Below are positions 36,056 to 47,640 of a DNA stretch of 64,000 nt, piece by piece (the stretch's first letter is position 1; each line of letters opens with the position of its first letter). Location: assembly GCF_035594125.1 (NCBI RefSeq), contig NC_087191.1:2617967-2681966 (forward strand). The letters are read 5' to 3'. The position numbers were made by a program, and so were the translations under genes. Under the pieces are notes generated by a model. That model made no database searches, was not told the DNA's origin, and worked only from the letters and a program-made list of their open reading frames with translations. Origin of the DNA: Scylla paramamosain (Eukaryota; Arthropoda; Malacostraca; Decapoda; Portunidae).

Positions 36056-36365
36056 CTTTTTTTATGTAGGAGGGACACTGGCCAAGGGCAACAAAAAAAA
36101 AAAAAAAAGCCAACTGAGATGCCAGTTCCATAAAAGTGTCTAAAGCGGTAGTCAAAAACTGAAGGATAAGTGTCTTGAAACCTCCCTCTTGAAGGAATTC
36201 GAGTCAGAGGAAGGTGGAAATACAGAAGCAGGCAGGGAGTTCCAGAGTTTACCAGAAAAGGAATGAATGACTGAGAATTCTGGTTAACTCCTGCATTAGA
36301 GAGGCGGACAGAATAGGTTGGTCAGTTTAGTTAACTCTTTAGGTGTCTTGATGTTCCTCTGTTAT
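36056..36365 (-). mobile_element. LINE family 1, 3' end
   Basis: The minus strand reads a FSGKLWNSLPASVF-like and RGRFQDTYP/SRHLSF-like C terminus, then GTTGCCCTTGGCCAGTGTCC toward 36070. This is the same module as at 49312-49560 and 4950-5104. Only the last ~300 bp are present. Confidence 0.7.
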
Positions 36366-36409
36366 ATATAAGACGCAGAAAGATGAAAAAGCATAATTAG
36401 GAATATATT

Positions 36410-37010
36410 TATTAACCTGGAAAGTTGAAATGTTATCTTTGCTCACCTGAAAAGTATCTTCTGATTTGTTCATATTGTTCACCTGAGTGGTTTAGAAATT
36501 CTGCCTGTCTCCAATTTATTAGTTACGATGTTCCTCGTGGTTCAACTTGTTCACCTGGGAAATTGAAATGCCATCTTTGTTCACCTGAGAAAATAGCTGA
36601 TAGCTTTTTCACATTGCTCACCTTAGCAATATGGAACTTTTGTCTTTCTCCAGTTCATTAATCGTTTTGTTTCTCGTGTTTATCTGAGAAAAAATAATAA
36701 TTGATTGGTTAACTATCTAGAAAGTTGAAATACCACCTTTGTTCACGAGAAAAGCTCTCTATTTAAATTGGTCACCTAAGTAATATAGGAGTTGTCTTTC
36801 TTCAGTTCACAAGTCACCTTGTCTCTCGTGTCTGAGAACTGATTGAACAACCTGGAAAGTTGAAATGCCACCTTCCTTAACCAGAGGAAAATGCCCCGAT
36901 CACATTGCACACCTGAGTGGCATAGAACTGCTGCCTTTCTCAACATTATTAGTTCTCGTGTTTACCTGGAAAGCTGAAATGGCGTCTTTGCTCACCTGAT
37001 AACTCACAGG
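36410..37010. repeat. Degenerate ~130-bp tandem array, about 4.5 units
   Basis: ACCTGGAAAGTTGAAATGCC-like blocks recur near 36415, 36552, 36714, 36850 and 36964. Each is followed by CTTTGTTCACCTGA, then a CTCACCT..GTATAGAA-like part and TTTCTCCAGTTCATTAGT. Confidence 0.75.
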
Positions 37011-37300
37011 AGCTCTTACTTCCCTCCCTTTAGCAGTCCAGGTGGTTCTCGTCTTCACCTGAGCGGGAAGCGTGTTAATTAAGCGTGAGTGAAGCGTTCA
37101 TCCCCCGCGGCGCTAATAATATACGAGTGCCCCCTAATCCTGCCTCTGTGCTGAGCCCTTGGGGGAGCGTAATGGGTGGCGCGGCGCCCCTCATGAGGCT
37201 CCGCCGCCCCCTGAGATCCCTGACGGAAAATGTGATAATCTGTGGGGAAAAAAAAAAAAAGTCTTGGTTGTAAGAGATTGTGGGAACTTTTATTGATTTT
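37011..37300. other. GC-richer island, not recognised
   Basis: 37085-37225 (CCCCCGCGGCGC, GGCGCGGCGCCCC) is far more GC-rich than its surroundings. A 62-codon frame lies here but shows no recognisable motif. It may be an exon, a promoter or conserved intronic DNA. Confidence 0.25.
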
Positions 37301-37850
37301 TTTTTTTTCCTGTAATTGTTGAATGGATGTTTCTGCAGCGGCCTATTTGTGTATATTGTATGGTTTAATTAATTTATTTCTTTTTAATGCCATAAAAAGA
37401 CTGTTATTAATCACAGCAATGCAGGAGGCATTTATTTTTTTCTTCATTCGTTAATCGCCGTATCTGTTATTTCCGTAGTGGATTTCTCTTTTTTTTTTTT
37501 TTTTGTAATGCATGGGAAAGAATCTTAACTGTAACAGTAGTGCAGCAAACATTTATTTATTTTTTTCCCGTCCTATCTGTTATTTCCGCATTGGGTTTCT
37601 GTTTTTTTTTTTTTTTGCAATGCAGGGTAAATTTCTTAGTTGTAACAATACTGTAGGAAACATTTTTTTTCCATGTTTTAATCGCCATTCGTCATTCCCG
37701 CAGCGAGTTTTCTTATTTATTTTCCTTTGGTAATCCAGCGAAATGAATCTTAGTAATCTCAGTAATGCAAGAAACAATGAATTCTTCCTCTCTTTAATCG
37801 CTCTGCCTTTTATTATTTTCCACAGTGAGTTTCTCTTGTATAAATTCAAA
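37301..37850. repeat. Degenerate ~115-bp tandem array, about five units
   Basis: A TTTCCGCAGTGGGTTTCT-like block recurs near 37330, 37470, 37585, 37694 and 37816. Between repeats are a T-run, GTAATGCA and AATCTTAGTTGTAACAGTA-like parts, then GCAGGAAACATTTATT. Confidence 0.75.
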
Positions 37851-37868
37851 GTTGGTTCCTCTGTTTAA

Positions 37869-37870
37869 GT

Positions 37871-37913
<43 letters not shown>
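37869..37913. repeat. (CT)n microsatellite
   Basis: Pure CT tract just before the SINE. Confidence 0.9.
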
Positions 37914-37914
<1 letters not shown>

Positions 37915-37939
37915 GGCCTTAGTATAAGGTGAGTATCTG

Positions 37940-38210
37940 GACCGCGGTAGCTCAGTCGGTAGCGCGTCTGACTACAATGTAGGAAGTATAGGGTTCGAAT
38001 CCTGGTGACAGCTGGAATTTTTTTTAGACGATTGCCCGCTCCTAGGTTTACCCAGCCTTAAAGAGGTGCCGGCCAACTGTGATTGGTAACGTAAAGACTG
38101 GAAAAAGGAACTGGCCATTCTACTCTATATGCCGAGGACTAGGAAGGGTGACGCTTCGAGTACCAGCCCTGGGCCAGCACTCGGAATAAGCCACACCTTC
38201 ACTCTTTTTT
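37940..38210 (+). mobile_element. tRNA-derived SINE, second type
   Basis: GGTAGCTCAGTCGGTAGCGC (box A, about 37946-37965) and GGGTTCGAATCC (box B, 37991-38002) are near-perfect polymerase III promoter boxes. The acceptor ends do not pair well, so it is not a functional tRNA. The body continues with TTTACCCAGCCTTAAAGAGG and a CCAGCACTCGGAATAAGCC stretch and ends before the T-run at 38206. It is unrelated in body sequence to the SINE at 33234. Confidence 0.65.
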
Positions 38211-39112
38211 TTATAGGAAACTTTTTTTTTTTTTTTTTTCTCTCAACATCAATAGTTCCCACAATAGCTTTGTGCTAAATGTTTTGCCAATTTGCCGGAT
38301 TTTTATTTTCTCTCCATCACGCGCTGGGAATGTAAAAAAAAAAATAAATAAAATAAATAAATCTTTTTCTTTTTCTTATTTCTTTTTTCCTTTCTTAGTT
38401 TTTTTTTCGTATTCGTTTTTCTCTTTTCTTTTCTGTACCTTTCTTGTTTTTTTTCTTGCTATATCTTTCATTATTTTCTTTTTTTCCTTTTTTTTCCTTC
38501 TTTTCAGCATTGTCCTCCTGCATTATTACATGTTTTCCTGTAAGCTTGGTTGTTTGGTATTTAATTTCTTCCCCTCTCGCCTGCAAGGTATTGGTGCGTC
38601 ATCATGAGTCCTGGCAGCAGTGAGCCCCGCCTTCCATCACAGCTTATATCTCCCAAGTTACGCCGTTAACATCAAAACTTTCTTTTTTTTGCAATGGAGC
38701 GACTCACAGTAAAGTGTTTTTTTTTTTCTGCAGCTTTCTTTATTTTTCTTAACTTTTTTCTTTATTTTTGAGTTTTGTCTTTTTAATGTCTATATAACTG
38801 TCCGATTCCTTGCCTGTCTGTCTGTCTGTCTGTTTGTCTATGCTTTGTTTCGTTTTTTTTTTTTTTTTTAGTTTTTGTCAGTCTTGCTTTTTGTGTATGT
38901 ATGTTTGTCTGTCTGTAGATATATATGTACGCATGTTTTTTTTTACTTTACTTTTTTATTTCATAATTTCTTTCATTTTCTCTTCCTTTCCCTCCCCTGT
39001 TTTCTTTTTGTCGTGGGTTATTTTTCCTTTTCTTTCTTTCTTTCTTTCTTTCTTTTTCTTTATTTCATTTTTACTGATTTCTTCCCCACCCTCCCTCCCT
39101 CCCTCCCTCCTA
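38211..39112. other. T-rich non-coding stretch
   Basis: Many T-runs and CTTT/TTTC-rich parts, CTGT repeats near 38813-38835 and TTTC repeats near 39031-39052. No gene is seen. Confidence 0.5.
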
Positions 39113-39115
39113 AGG

Positions 39116-39177
<62 letters not shown>

Positions 39178-39179
39178 GG

Positions 39180-39234
<55 letters not shown>

Positions 39235-39311
39235 ATAATAATAATTGGAATGATGGAGGCGAACGTACGTCTGGATATTAGAACGTAAAGCTTTGGATTA
39301 ACTTGACTCAT

Positions 39312-39408
<97 letters not shown>

Positions 39409-39541
39409 GATGTGCGTTGAGTGTGAGATGAAGTGTGTATTATTTGGTGCTCCAGTGTAAGGCGTGTTGAAGTGTCCTCTTACTCTTACTCTTGTGTTGT
39501 GTGTGTTTCTGATTGATGGAATAATGACTGGGTTTATTTGT

Positions 39542-39614
<73 letters not shown>
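39113..39614. repeat. (CA)n twice, (CT)n and (GT)n microsatellites
   Basis: AAGGCTG followed by CA repeats occurs twice in tandem (39113-39176 and 39177-39232), so the junction duplicated together with the tract. CT 39315-39404, GT 39545-39614. Confidence 0.95.
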
Positions 39615-39618
<4 letters not shown>

Positions 39619-39950
39619 GTTTAGAGGTAACAGGATGTAATTTTCATCATTATTGTTGTCATGTTCATAATTTTTTTAGCATTTTTTTTTACATAATTTT
39701 TGGCATAATTTCTATCATTATTGCCGTCATCATCATCCCCATCAGTACTGGCAACTACTTCGTACTATTCCATCCTCACTTCTCAGTCTTTGCAAACCCT
39801 TGACATGAAGCAACTGATTCATTTATATATTGATGTTTCTTTGATTAGTGTTCATGAAATTCCCTGCTGTTTTTTCATCACGTTTCTGGAATATTTTCAG
39901 ACAGGGAGAAAGTGAAGTTTGCCACACTGTTTGACTCATTCCTGAGGTGT
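39615..39950. other. Spacer, nothing recognised
   Basis: Lies between the GT tract and the LINE 3' end. Confidence 0.35.
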
Positions 39951-39975
39951 AGGATTAATAGATAAATCAGAAAAA

Positions 39976-41454
39976 TTAATTAACAAAGCTTCGCTGAAAC
40001 TGACTGGTGTGACACCTAACCTGCTGTAAGCAGCGCGCATGTGAATTTGACGCAAGTCGAGTGTTTCTGGTAGGCACAAATGCATTTGGGATGGAGGCAT
40101 TCAGCGGGTGAAGCTGGTTGGCATGGATCTTATATAGCATGCAGACACTGCTGACATTGCGTCGGTGACCAAGATCCCAAGCTGCTTCGCCACCACAGAG
40201 GAACCTAGCGGAGGAGACAACTCTGTCAATGAGACGGAGGTGGGACACAGCTGTGGAAGACCACACAGGAGCACAATACTCCAGCAGTGGAAGAATAAAA
40301 CACCGGAAGCAGCTGGCAGAGATAGACTGGTCACCAAAAATCCGGTAAGCCTTCCTCACAACGCCAAGCTTTTGCGAGGCAGAACTGACAAGACGCTTGA
40401 TGTGCCGTTCAAAAGACAGTTTTGAGTCGAATCTGACACCCAAAATATCAAGCTCATCACATATTGTCAGAGGCGCGCCATCAACAAGCAGAGGGCCGTG
40501 AAGGGGATTTAGCGTGCGAGAGCGTGAAATACACAAGCATTTTGATTTTGATGCATTCAGTTTCATGTTCCAGGTGCGACACCAGTCAGATATACGTCTG
40601 AGATCCTCATTCAGGGATGTACTAACATCAAAACGTGAATTCGGTGACTCAACAGTAGCAATAAGTGTCACATCATCTGCATATCCGTAAATAGGATTGC
40701 TAGTGATTTGTAGTAGATCGGAAGTGTAGACATTGAACAGCAGAGGTCCCAGTACGCTACCCTGGGGAACACCTGAGTGGACGCTGTACCAGTCACTGTA
40801 GCAACTATCAACGCACACACGGTGGGTGCGGTGGGTCAAAAATTGAGTCAAGATGGACAGTACCGGGCCACCGACACCAAAAGATTGCAGCTTCCTGAGA
40901 AGACCGGCATGGTTGACTCGGTCAAAAGCTGCAGAGAAATCAAGTTGGACTACCCTGGCTTCATGCCCACAGTCAAGAGCTTGCTGAATCTTATGAGAGA
41001 TAGTGAGTAGCGCATCCGTAGTCCCTAGGTTCTTCCGATAAGCAAACTGATTAGCTGGTATCAAATGAGAGTGTTCAAGGTAACGAGAGAGACGATCAGA
41101 AATAACATGTTCAAAGATCTTAGAAAGTAACGGCGTGATAGAGATTGGTCTATAGTTGCTGGCATCAGATGATGGAGAGCCTTTAGGGATCGCTGTGATG
41201 TTCGCATTTCTCCAGCACATGGGGAAACTACCGGTCAGGATTAGGCGTCTGAAGACTGCACTCAGTTTGGGAGCAAGAACTGCAGCTGTTTCCTTCAGAA
41301 ACATAGGAAACATCCCAAGCGGATCCGTGCCGCCATGGGAGTCGAGTGCTAAAAGTAGTCTCATGACTTCCTTAGACCTAAAAGCCAGTTTTGTCAAGAC
41401 TGGCATGGCGGGAGGCAACTCGCTGGTGGGGGCTGGAGCTCGACAGCTTAACAT
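39976..41454 (-). CDS. Non-LTR retrotransposon reverse transcriptase (uninterrupted, 5'-truncated element)
   Basis: 492 residues without a stop. Pre-RT helices 1-80; NYRPISITPLLSKIFE 100-115 (motif 2); FAYRKNLGTTDALL (motif 2a); LDFSAAFDRVNH with the catalytic Asp 172; SGVPQGSVLGPLLF 227-240; YADD 258-261 complete. The thumb follows (WNMKLNASKSKCLCIS, LDILGVRFDSKLSFERHI), then a C-terminal HRRNVSSVCMLYKI region of the kind seen in jockey/CR1-group elements. The endonuclease domain that should precede it is absent: homology ends near 41454, so the element is truncated and no promoter or 5' UTR is left. There is no poly(A) run downstream of the stop at 39976. It differs clearly from LINE family 1. 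The catalytic residues are intact, so it decayed little after insertion. Confidence 0.9.
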   Translation of the reverse strand: MLSCRAPAPTSELPPAMPVLTKLAFRSKEVMRLLLALDSHGGTDPLGMFPMFLKETAAVLAPKLSAVFRRLILTGSFPMCWRNANITAIPKGSPSSDASNYRPISITPLLSKIFEHVISDRLSRYLEHSHLIPANQFAYRKNLGTTDALLTISHKIQQALDCGHEARVVQLDFSAAFDRVNHAGLLRKLQSFGVGGPVLSILTQFLTHRTHRVCVDSCYSDWYSVHSGVPQGSVLGPLLFNVYTSDLLQITSNPIYGYADDVTLIATVESPNSRFDVSTSLNEDLRRISDWCRTWNMKLNASKSKCLCISRSRTLNPLHGPLLVDGAPLTICDELDILGVRFDSKLSFERHIKRLVSSASQKLGVVRKAYRIFGDQSISASCFRCFILPLLEYCAPVWSSTAVSHLRLIDRVVSSARFLCGGEAAWDLGHRRNVSSVCMLYKIHANQLHPLNASIPNAFVPTRNTRLASNSHARCLQQVRCHTSQFQRSFVN

Positions 41455-42031
41455 TGTTCATGATATAGAAAATCAATGTCTTTCATCCCCTTCAAAGTCA
41501 CGTAGAAATGAAAGCATCTGTTATTCGAAATATCAAAGGAAAATGAAATGAAAATCAACTTTGACTTGGAACATAAAAAAAAGACTAATATAAAAAAAAA
41601 AAATGCTTTGTCTTCCCATGTTGCAACTCACGAAGGAATGAAAATATCCATTATTACTCTTATGAAAATGGTATAGGATATGAGTTTCCCCTTTTTCCTT
41701 CTGTTTTTTCCCTCTCTCATAGCACTTCCAAGGTGCCGGAATAAAAGTACTTGGCTTAGCACAAAAATAGCGTCTAAAAAGTTATAGATATTAAAGAAGA
41801 AAATTCGTCTTGCAGTGAAAGGGTTAAAATGTGTGTTTATTTATTTTTTTTCTATGTCCTCAGTTTGTCATGTTTCTATATCTTATTTTTATTTATTTAT
41901 TTATTTATTTATTTTTCTTTTCTCTTGCTCTGTCTTGAGGTGCGATTTTGCCTGTGTCCTGATCTTCTTTTGCACATTTTGTCATTGGATGCGCGGCGGA
42001 GACTTTCACAATTCGAATGACATCAATTGAC

Positions 42032-42033
<2 letters not shown>
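41455..42033. other. Non-coding stretch with a MITE-like end
   Basis: GCAGTGAAAGGGTTA at about 41813-41827 equals the right terminus of the small element at 47641-47826, so a related element probably ends here. Its other end was not found. Otherwise A- and T-rich. Confidence 0.4.
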
Positions 42034-42110
<77 letters not shown>

Positions 42111-42112
42111 GT
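42034..42112. repeat. (TTA)n microsatellite
   Basis: Nearly pure TTA/ATT repeats. Confidence 0.95.
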
Positions 42113-42737
42113 GTTATGAATGTTGTTATATTTTGCTTTGTGTTGGTATTTTTTTTTCTTGCTATCATTATTTTTTTCCTTTATTTGTCGTAATTTGTGT
42201 CTGTATTTCCTTTAATTTTCTTTTATTTCAATTACCTTACTCGTGGTCGTGATTTTTTTCTTTCCCTTTATTTATTTTCCCATATAATGTTGTTTCCATT
42301 TGTATACATATCTATTTTGTTTTTCCGTGAATTTCTTTCCTCCAGGTACGAATTTTTATCGTTTTTTTCCCGCTTTGTTTTCTTTTTATTGTTGTTGTCA
42401 TTGATATACACATTTCTCTCCTGTATTTTCCACAATTTATTTTGTATTTTTTTTCTCAAGTTGATATTTTCTCCTGCAGTTTATTTATTTATTTATTTAT
42501 TTATTTATTTGTTTATTTGGGGGAGGGTTCATGTTAATATTTTCAGTTGCAATTTTTCAGTTCCTTCTTCGCCTCGATGGGCTTCTATATATTTTTGACA
42601 ATATACTTTCTCATTTTTGGCTCGGAGTCCATCTTGCCTCGTCCAGGAATCTTCAAGTACCTACCAAATTTATACCATGAATAAGATTTCCAGACCCTCC
42701 TTCCTTCCTTCCTCCATTCCTTCATTATCCTTCCTCC

Positions 42738-42739
<2 letters not shown>
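42113..42739. other. T-rich non-coding stretch
   Basis: Includes a TTTA repeat at 42479-42516. No gene is recognised. Confidence 0.45.

Positions 42740-42824
<85 letters not shown>
42740..42824. repeat. (CT)n microsatellite
   Basis: Pure CT tract. A duplicated AATAATAAATAATAAATAAT block follows at 42865-42925. Confidence 0.95.
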
Positions 42825-42826
<2 letters not shown>

Positions 42827-43029
42827 AGCAAAAATAACCCCTGCAGTGAAGTAATCAAGATAAGTAATAATAATAAATAATAAATAATAAATTCAGCAAT
42901 AATAATAAATAATAAATAATAAATTCAGCAAGTTCAGCCGACCAGCAGGGAAGCAGGAGCCAATGTTTATCCTCAATTTCCAGATGGCTTTCTCTTACGA
43001 TATTCATGAACACAGGAATAGGCCAATGC

Positions 43030-43200
43030 TCAGCAATGAAATACATCTCGATTTCTGGAAAGCCCCTGACAAGGACCCTCATGCGAGACTCCTAGACAAA
43101 CTACACTCAGCGTAAATACATCATTCATATGCCAGGATCAGGAAGTGGCTGGGAAAAGACAATGGTCTGTACTGAATGGCTGAATCTCGCTGTAATTATG
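43030..43200 (+). mobile_element. Decayed non-LTR RT fragment (motif A region)
   Basis: The plus strand reads IHLDFWKAPDKDPHARLLDK, a clear match to the RT motif A pattern LDFxKAFDKVPHxRLL, then a stop and YARIRKWLGKDN, matching the following helix. The catalytic Asp is kept but the frame is broken within 30 residues. It belongs to neither of the other RT families in the window as far as can be seen. Confidence 0.55.
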
Positions 43201-43618
43201 TCATTTGTCGTGAACCTGAGGATTAACCCGTAGTGGTGAACGTCTGAGGTGTTCATCAGACTGTTTCAGAGACTACAGAGCTGATAAGTTTGTTTCACAT
43301 CCATGTTATTTATTTATTCTATTTTATTTATTTATTTTTTTATTTATTTTTATTTTTTTCTGTATAAAGATGCAGAATCCTCGCTAAACTTTTAGAAGAA
43401 GGAAAACACCTTCAGAAATCTTTATACCTTCTGCTATAGCCTGTTAAAATAGTAAACAAAAGATACTGAAACGTTCAAGAACCCACTTACTCAATATATA
43501 TAGAAAAAAAGAATTGCAACTGATAGATTACTGCTTTACTGACTTAGTGGAAGGAGAGAGGAGCACCAGGCAGTGTGGTCAGTCGTGAAACACCTTTCTA
43601 AGATTTCTCATTGATCCG
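43201..43618. other. Spacer, nothing recognised
   Basis: AT-rich with a TTTATTT stretch (43307-43357). Confidence 0.35.
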
Positions 43619-43789
43619 GAAATTGAGAAATAACACTCGACCTTGATATGATAAATTAATACACTTAAAAAAAAAAAAGATAAAAAAAAACATCCATCCA
43701 ACACAGCAGCATGCACTCTGATCCCTGACAATGGCGGGCAGAGTAAAAAGGAGACTGGCCTCATCGTTACCAGCGACGCGAAATGGCCA

Positions 43790-43946
43790 CATTCCTTCAA
43801 GAGGGAGGTTTCAAGACACTTATCCACCAATTTTTGACCACTGCTTTGACCCTTCTATGGGACTGGCATTTCAGTGGGCATTTTTTTTTATTAGATTTTT
43901 GTTGCCCTTGGCCAGTATCTTTCCTACATAAAAAAAAAAAAAAAAC
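43790..43946 (+). mobile_element. LINE family 1 3' end (in block A copy 2)
   Basis: Same module as 4950-5104, ending in TTGCCCTTGGCCAGTATC and a poly(A) run at 43930-43945. Confidence 0.65.
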
Positions 43947-44527
43947 ATGATTGCGCATCTCGGAACCACAGAGGTGACGCGATGCTTGGGTTCACATGGA
44001 GGAAATGTGAATCCAGTACACGGCCAATCATTTTATCGCTACACAACCTGCAAGAGAGACTCCCCTCAACGCTCGGTGCTCCTGTGATGTCCAATACTAC
44101 GGAAAAGATTTGTGATATCTGGAGAGAGCACAATTCCGTGCCACAAAATTAATCCCAACAACAAAACTTCATTAAAAGAACCAGAACTGCTCGCCGTGTA
44201 TTCCCGAGAGGCTGCAGGACTGACTGTTTTGTGACGCCGCGCTTTTTGGCAAGTCTGGGCTCGGCGAAGCGGCGATCACTCCAACGTCTTTGAACTTTGG
44301 ACTGTAATAATGACGAGAAACCAATACTTCGTCAGCAAAGCGAAGACGTGGCTGTATCTTGTATCCCTTCATAATAACACTAAGGCACAAATGAAGCTGT
44401 TTTACGTATCTTTGTGCAGTAAAGGTGACAAGGTCTGGAACCAATGTATGGGCTACAAATACACTTGTTCTTGCCACAGGAAATTCTCTTAAGCTATTTC
44501 CTTAAGATATTATGTTCTCTTCCCTCC

Positions 44528-44530
<3 letters not shown>

Positions 44531-44605
<75 letters not shown>

Positions 44606-44676
44606 CTCCTCCTCCTCCTCCTCCTCCTCCTCCTCCTCCTCCTCCTTCCTGCTCCTCGTCCTCGTCCTCGTCCTTG
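44531..44676. repeat. (CT)n then (CCT)n microsatellite
   Basis: CT 44531-44602, CCT 44603-44646, then CGTCCT units. It corresponds to 5690-5830. Confidence 0.95.
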
Positions 44677-45099
44677 TGCTGTAGGTGGTCCCAGTCTTGT
44701 CATTGCATGTTTTCTCTCTCTGCCTCGTGCTGGTCTCTGTTACATATGTATTTCCTCCCGCGACCTTAAATCGCTCGTGTCTTCGAAGCTGAAGCTCTCG
44801 CCGTAATGGACCTTTTAGCCAATTAGTGAGCCTCTTAGTCAGTCAGCAGTTAGTCAGCAGATTAGCGAGTTTGCTCCTTGACTAAGTAATGAATACTTAA
44901 CGATCATGTTGGCTGTCATGCGTATACTATATGCTGTCAAATTGTTCTTTGTCAATTCACTTACAACTTTTATTCATAAAAAGTAGATAAAGTATAAAAA
45001 TTATATTATGTAAAGGTTTAGAAATATACTCCAATTTAAGCATTTCTGAGGCACCAAGTAACAAGTAAACATTAGTGAACTCGAACATTGCAAACATAT

Positions 45100-45770
45100 T
45101 TTAGTAATAAATCGATTCCCTTCCTTGTCACTCACACTTGTAGATTATTATTATTTATTTATTTATTTTTTTTTTTTAGCTTCACTTCTTGACCAATACG
45201 TTACCTCGGGTTTGGGAAGAGTTCTTCTTATATATTTTCGTAGTCATATTAGAAGTTATTACATTCTTAGCGGGTGTAAGATGCAAGTCTATGCTGCAGA
45301 CATTAAATCAATCTCACATCTTGCAAATGCATTCTTATCTGCCTTTGCTTCTTGGCCGATACATGACCTTGTATTAGGGAAGAGTTCTACTTGTATATTT
45401 TCGCAGTTATGCTGAAAATCATTACATTGTTACCGAGTCTGAGATGCAAGTCTGTGCTGCGAACATTAAATCAATCTTCTTTCTTGTCACTCACTTTTAC
45501 ATCAATTCTTATCTACATTCGCCTCTTGACTAACACATCACCTCCTGCTGGTCAAGATTTGTACTTACATTTTAAATTTAAACCAGTCTTCAACTTTGTC
45601 ACTCACAGTCGTAAAGTCATTCCTGTCCACATTTCCCTTTTGACGAATACATAGCCTCGTGTTGGGGAAGAATTTTACTTGTAAATTTTCAGTCATGTGA
45701 AAACTCCTTACAATTTTAGCGAGTGTAAGCTACAAGTCTGTGGTGCTGGCTGGAGAATGTCGCTTCAGTC
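45100..45770. repeat. Degenerate ~165-bp tandem array, about four units
   Basis: Blocks like TTGACCAATACATCACCTCG (near 45190, 45352, 45527, 45640), GGGAAGAGTTCTACTTGTAT, TTACATTGTTAGCGAGTGTA and AGATGCAAGTCTGTGCTGC (near 45280, 45443, 45728) recur in order. The third unit is partly lost. Confidence 0.7.
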
Positions 45771-47380
45771 AGCTAGCCCTTCATTCTCGTCCCCTTCAAT
45801 CCAGCAAGGCAGACCAGGGCTAGTTGGCACACTTTGTACATTCTCAGTGATGGAACAAAACTACATAGATTTTTTGTTTGTTTATGATTTTATTGAAAGA
45901 TAGAAAGATTCATCTTACTTTCCATAAATTAAAAAAAAAAAATTACAAACCAAAGCTCTGCATTACTTATGAAATGAAGTACCAGCTGCCCACCAGCCAG
46001 CCTGGGCTCACCTTAACTTCACCACTGGAGTGAAAACTAAAAAAAAATCTCCTGCCAGGGTAAACAAACATAAAACATACAAATAACACTTTAATGGCTA
46101 TCAAAATAAATCAATACACAACTCGTGTAAACTCACAAAAAAAAAAAAAAAAACTAAATGAAACTTATACACCTCAAAATTTGCAGTTGAGGGACACCAC
46201 GGGTAACCCTTGTTCACACGAACGCTTCTTTTCCCCTGCTGAGTGATGACAGGCGTCTCCCTCTTGTCACCACAGACTGATAGCGCTCAGGATGGCCACA
46301 CACTACACCACTCCTCCAGTAGACAGGCACACACTGGTGAAGACGACTGCGGCTACGGTCCTTAAGTATCACCGTGAAACTCTTGCAACACACCCATGGT
46401 GCACTCTAATCATCCTCTCTTCCGCTCCTTACATTTCATTAACATTTAATACCTTGCCCAACAATATCTTAACAATGATATACACTATCACATACCTGCT
46501 ATGCTGACAAAGCCACACAATCCACACCTCTAAAACAACGCCTCAAGTGTCCGTGCTCCGCGCCATAATCTCTCTCGTTCCAAAGCAAACACTTCCCATC
46601 AAACCCCACGCTAGGCAGCTGAACATCACGATGCGTCTAGCTCCGCCTGACTCCTCACACTTAGAAAAAAAAAAATAATAATAATAAGTGCGCCAGCATG
46701 CCCCATATCAGAGGTAAGTTGACACACACTATGGGGTAAATTGGCACATTACATATAAATAGCAAATCAAATGTAGGTAATTGTAAGTTTAGATGCATGA
46801 TATCTGTAAAACTAATTTTCATGAAGATTAGGTTCAGTCAACGGAAAAAAAATATATATTTCCCTTACTGAGGAAAGTAAGTTCATTTCTGTGTTCGAAT
46901 CATCTCTAAAAATACAAGACAAAAATTTGTTCAGGAAGCCAATTCATATATGTATCAACATACATGTATCACAAAAATATAAATCAAATATAAAATAAAA
47001 TTGGACAGGTAATAAATAGACAAATGTTAATCATATATAGTTGGTACTGTGGCAATTTGCCCCATTGTCTTCGTGCCACCTTGCCCCGTCCATACCACTA
47101 ATTGAAACAAACGATTTTCGTACAGATCTAAGAAATCTGTTATGATCTGTTTCAAGAGTAAACAGTCCTTCAACCCTGAGACAGATTATGGCTAAAATGA
47201 ATATCACTCATCTGTAACTACATGCATGTGACAACATACAATATCAGTGAACTTTACTCACCAGCAAAAAAATTAAACTTTTCTCACTCCAATCAAATAA
47301 TGTGACCTTCTAACGTGCCTGCATGTTGGTGAGTGAAGCCCCTCCAGGTGATTAGCTGGTGTGAATAGCACCGCTGAAAT
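45771..47380. other. Non-coding stretch with dispersed GGGGTAA/TTGGCACA motifs
   Basis: A-runs near 45931, 46138 and 46664. Around 46700-47110 phrases such as GTTGACACA, GGGGTAAATTGGCACA and GGCAATTTGCCCCATTG echo the CCAACTTACCCCGG motif of the 47381 duplication, suggesting an old scattered repeat. No gene is seen. Confidence 0.35.
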
Positions 47381-47513
47381 TACTTCAAATGTGCCAACTT
47401 ACTACTGTTGCCAACTTACCCCGGTCTCCCCTACTTGGTGCGCGGCTGCGGCGTCAGTGGCGCGGACGTGTCGTCAGGGTACAGGTAGTCTTTCAAGGGA
47501 TATACGAGAACGT
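47381..47513. repeat. ~133-bp dispersed duplication, copy 1
   Basis: From ATTACTTCAAATGTGCC to ACGAGAACGT, nearly identical to 48785-48919 in the same orientation about 1.4 kb away. It is GC-rich in its middle (GGTGCGCGGCTGCGGCGTC). Only a few substitutions are seen, for example GTACAGGTAGTC versus GTACGGGTCGTC. Confidence 0.9.
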
Positions 47514-47640
47514 GTGGGCGAGGCTGTATCCTCCGCTGGCGTTATCTGCACTGCATTTTGACAGGGATTAGAATGGCACTGTGAAATGAGAGTCTTGCTT
47601 TATTTTTGTTTGGTGTTTCCTGTTGTTTTGGCTTATCTCT

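Larger units (their letters stand above)
43619..44957. repeat. Segmental duplication block A, copy 2
   Basis: Nearly identical, same-orientation partner of 4778-6115. Differences are single-base changes, an A-run change near 43945 and fewer CCT repeats (44603-44646). After GTCAATT (44951-44957) the sequence leaves copy 1 for 5.2 kb and rejoins it at 50157. Confidence 0.95.

Noticed and set aside
37940..38012. A functional tRNA gene (good boxes A and B)
   Set aside because: Acceptor ends do not pair and a long SINE-like body follows.
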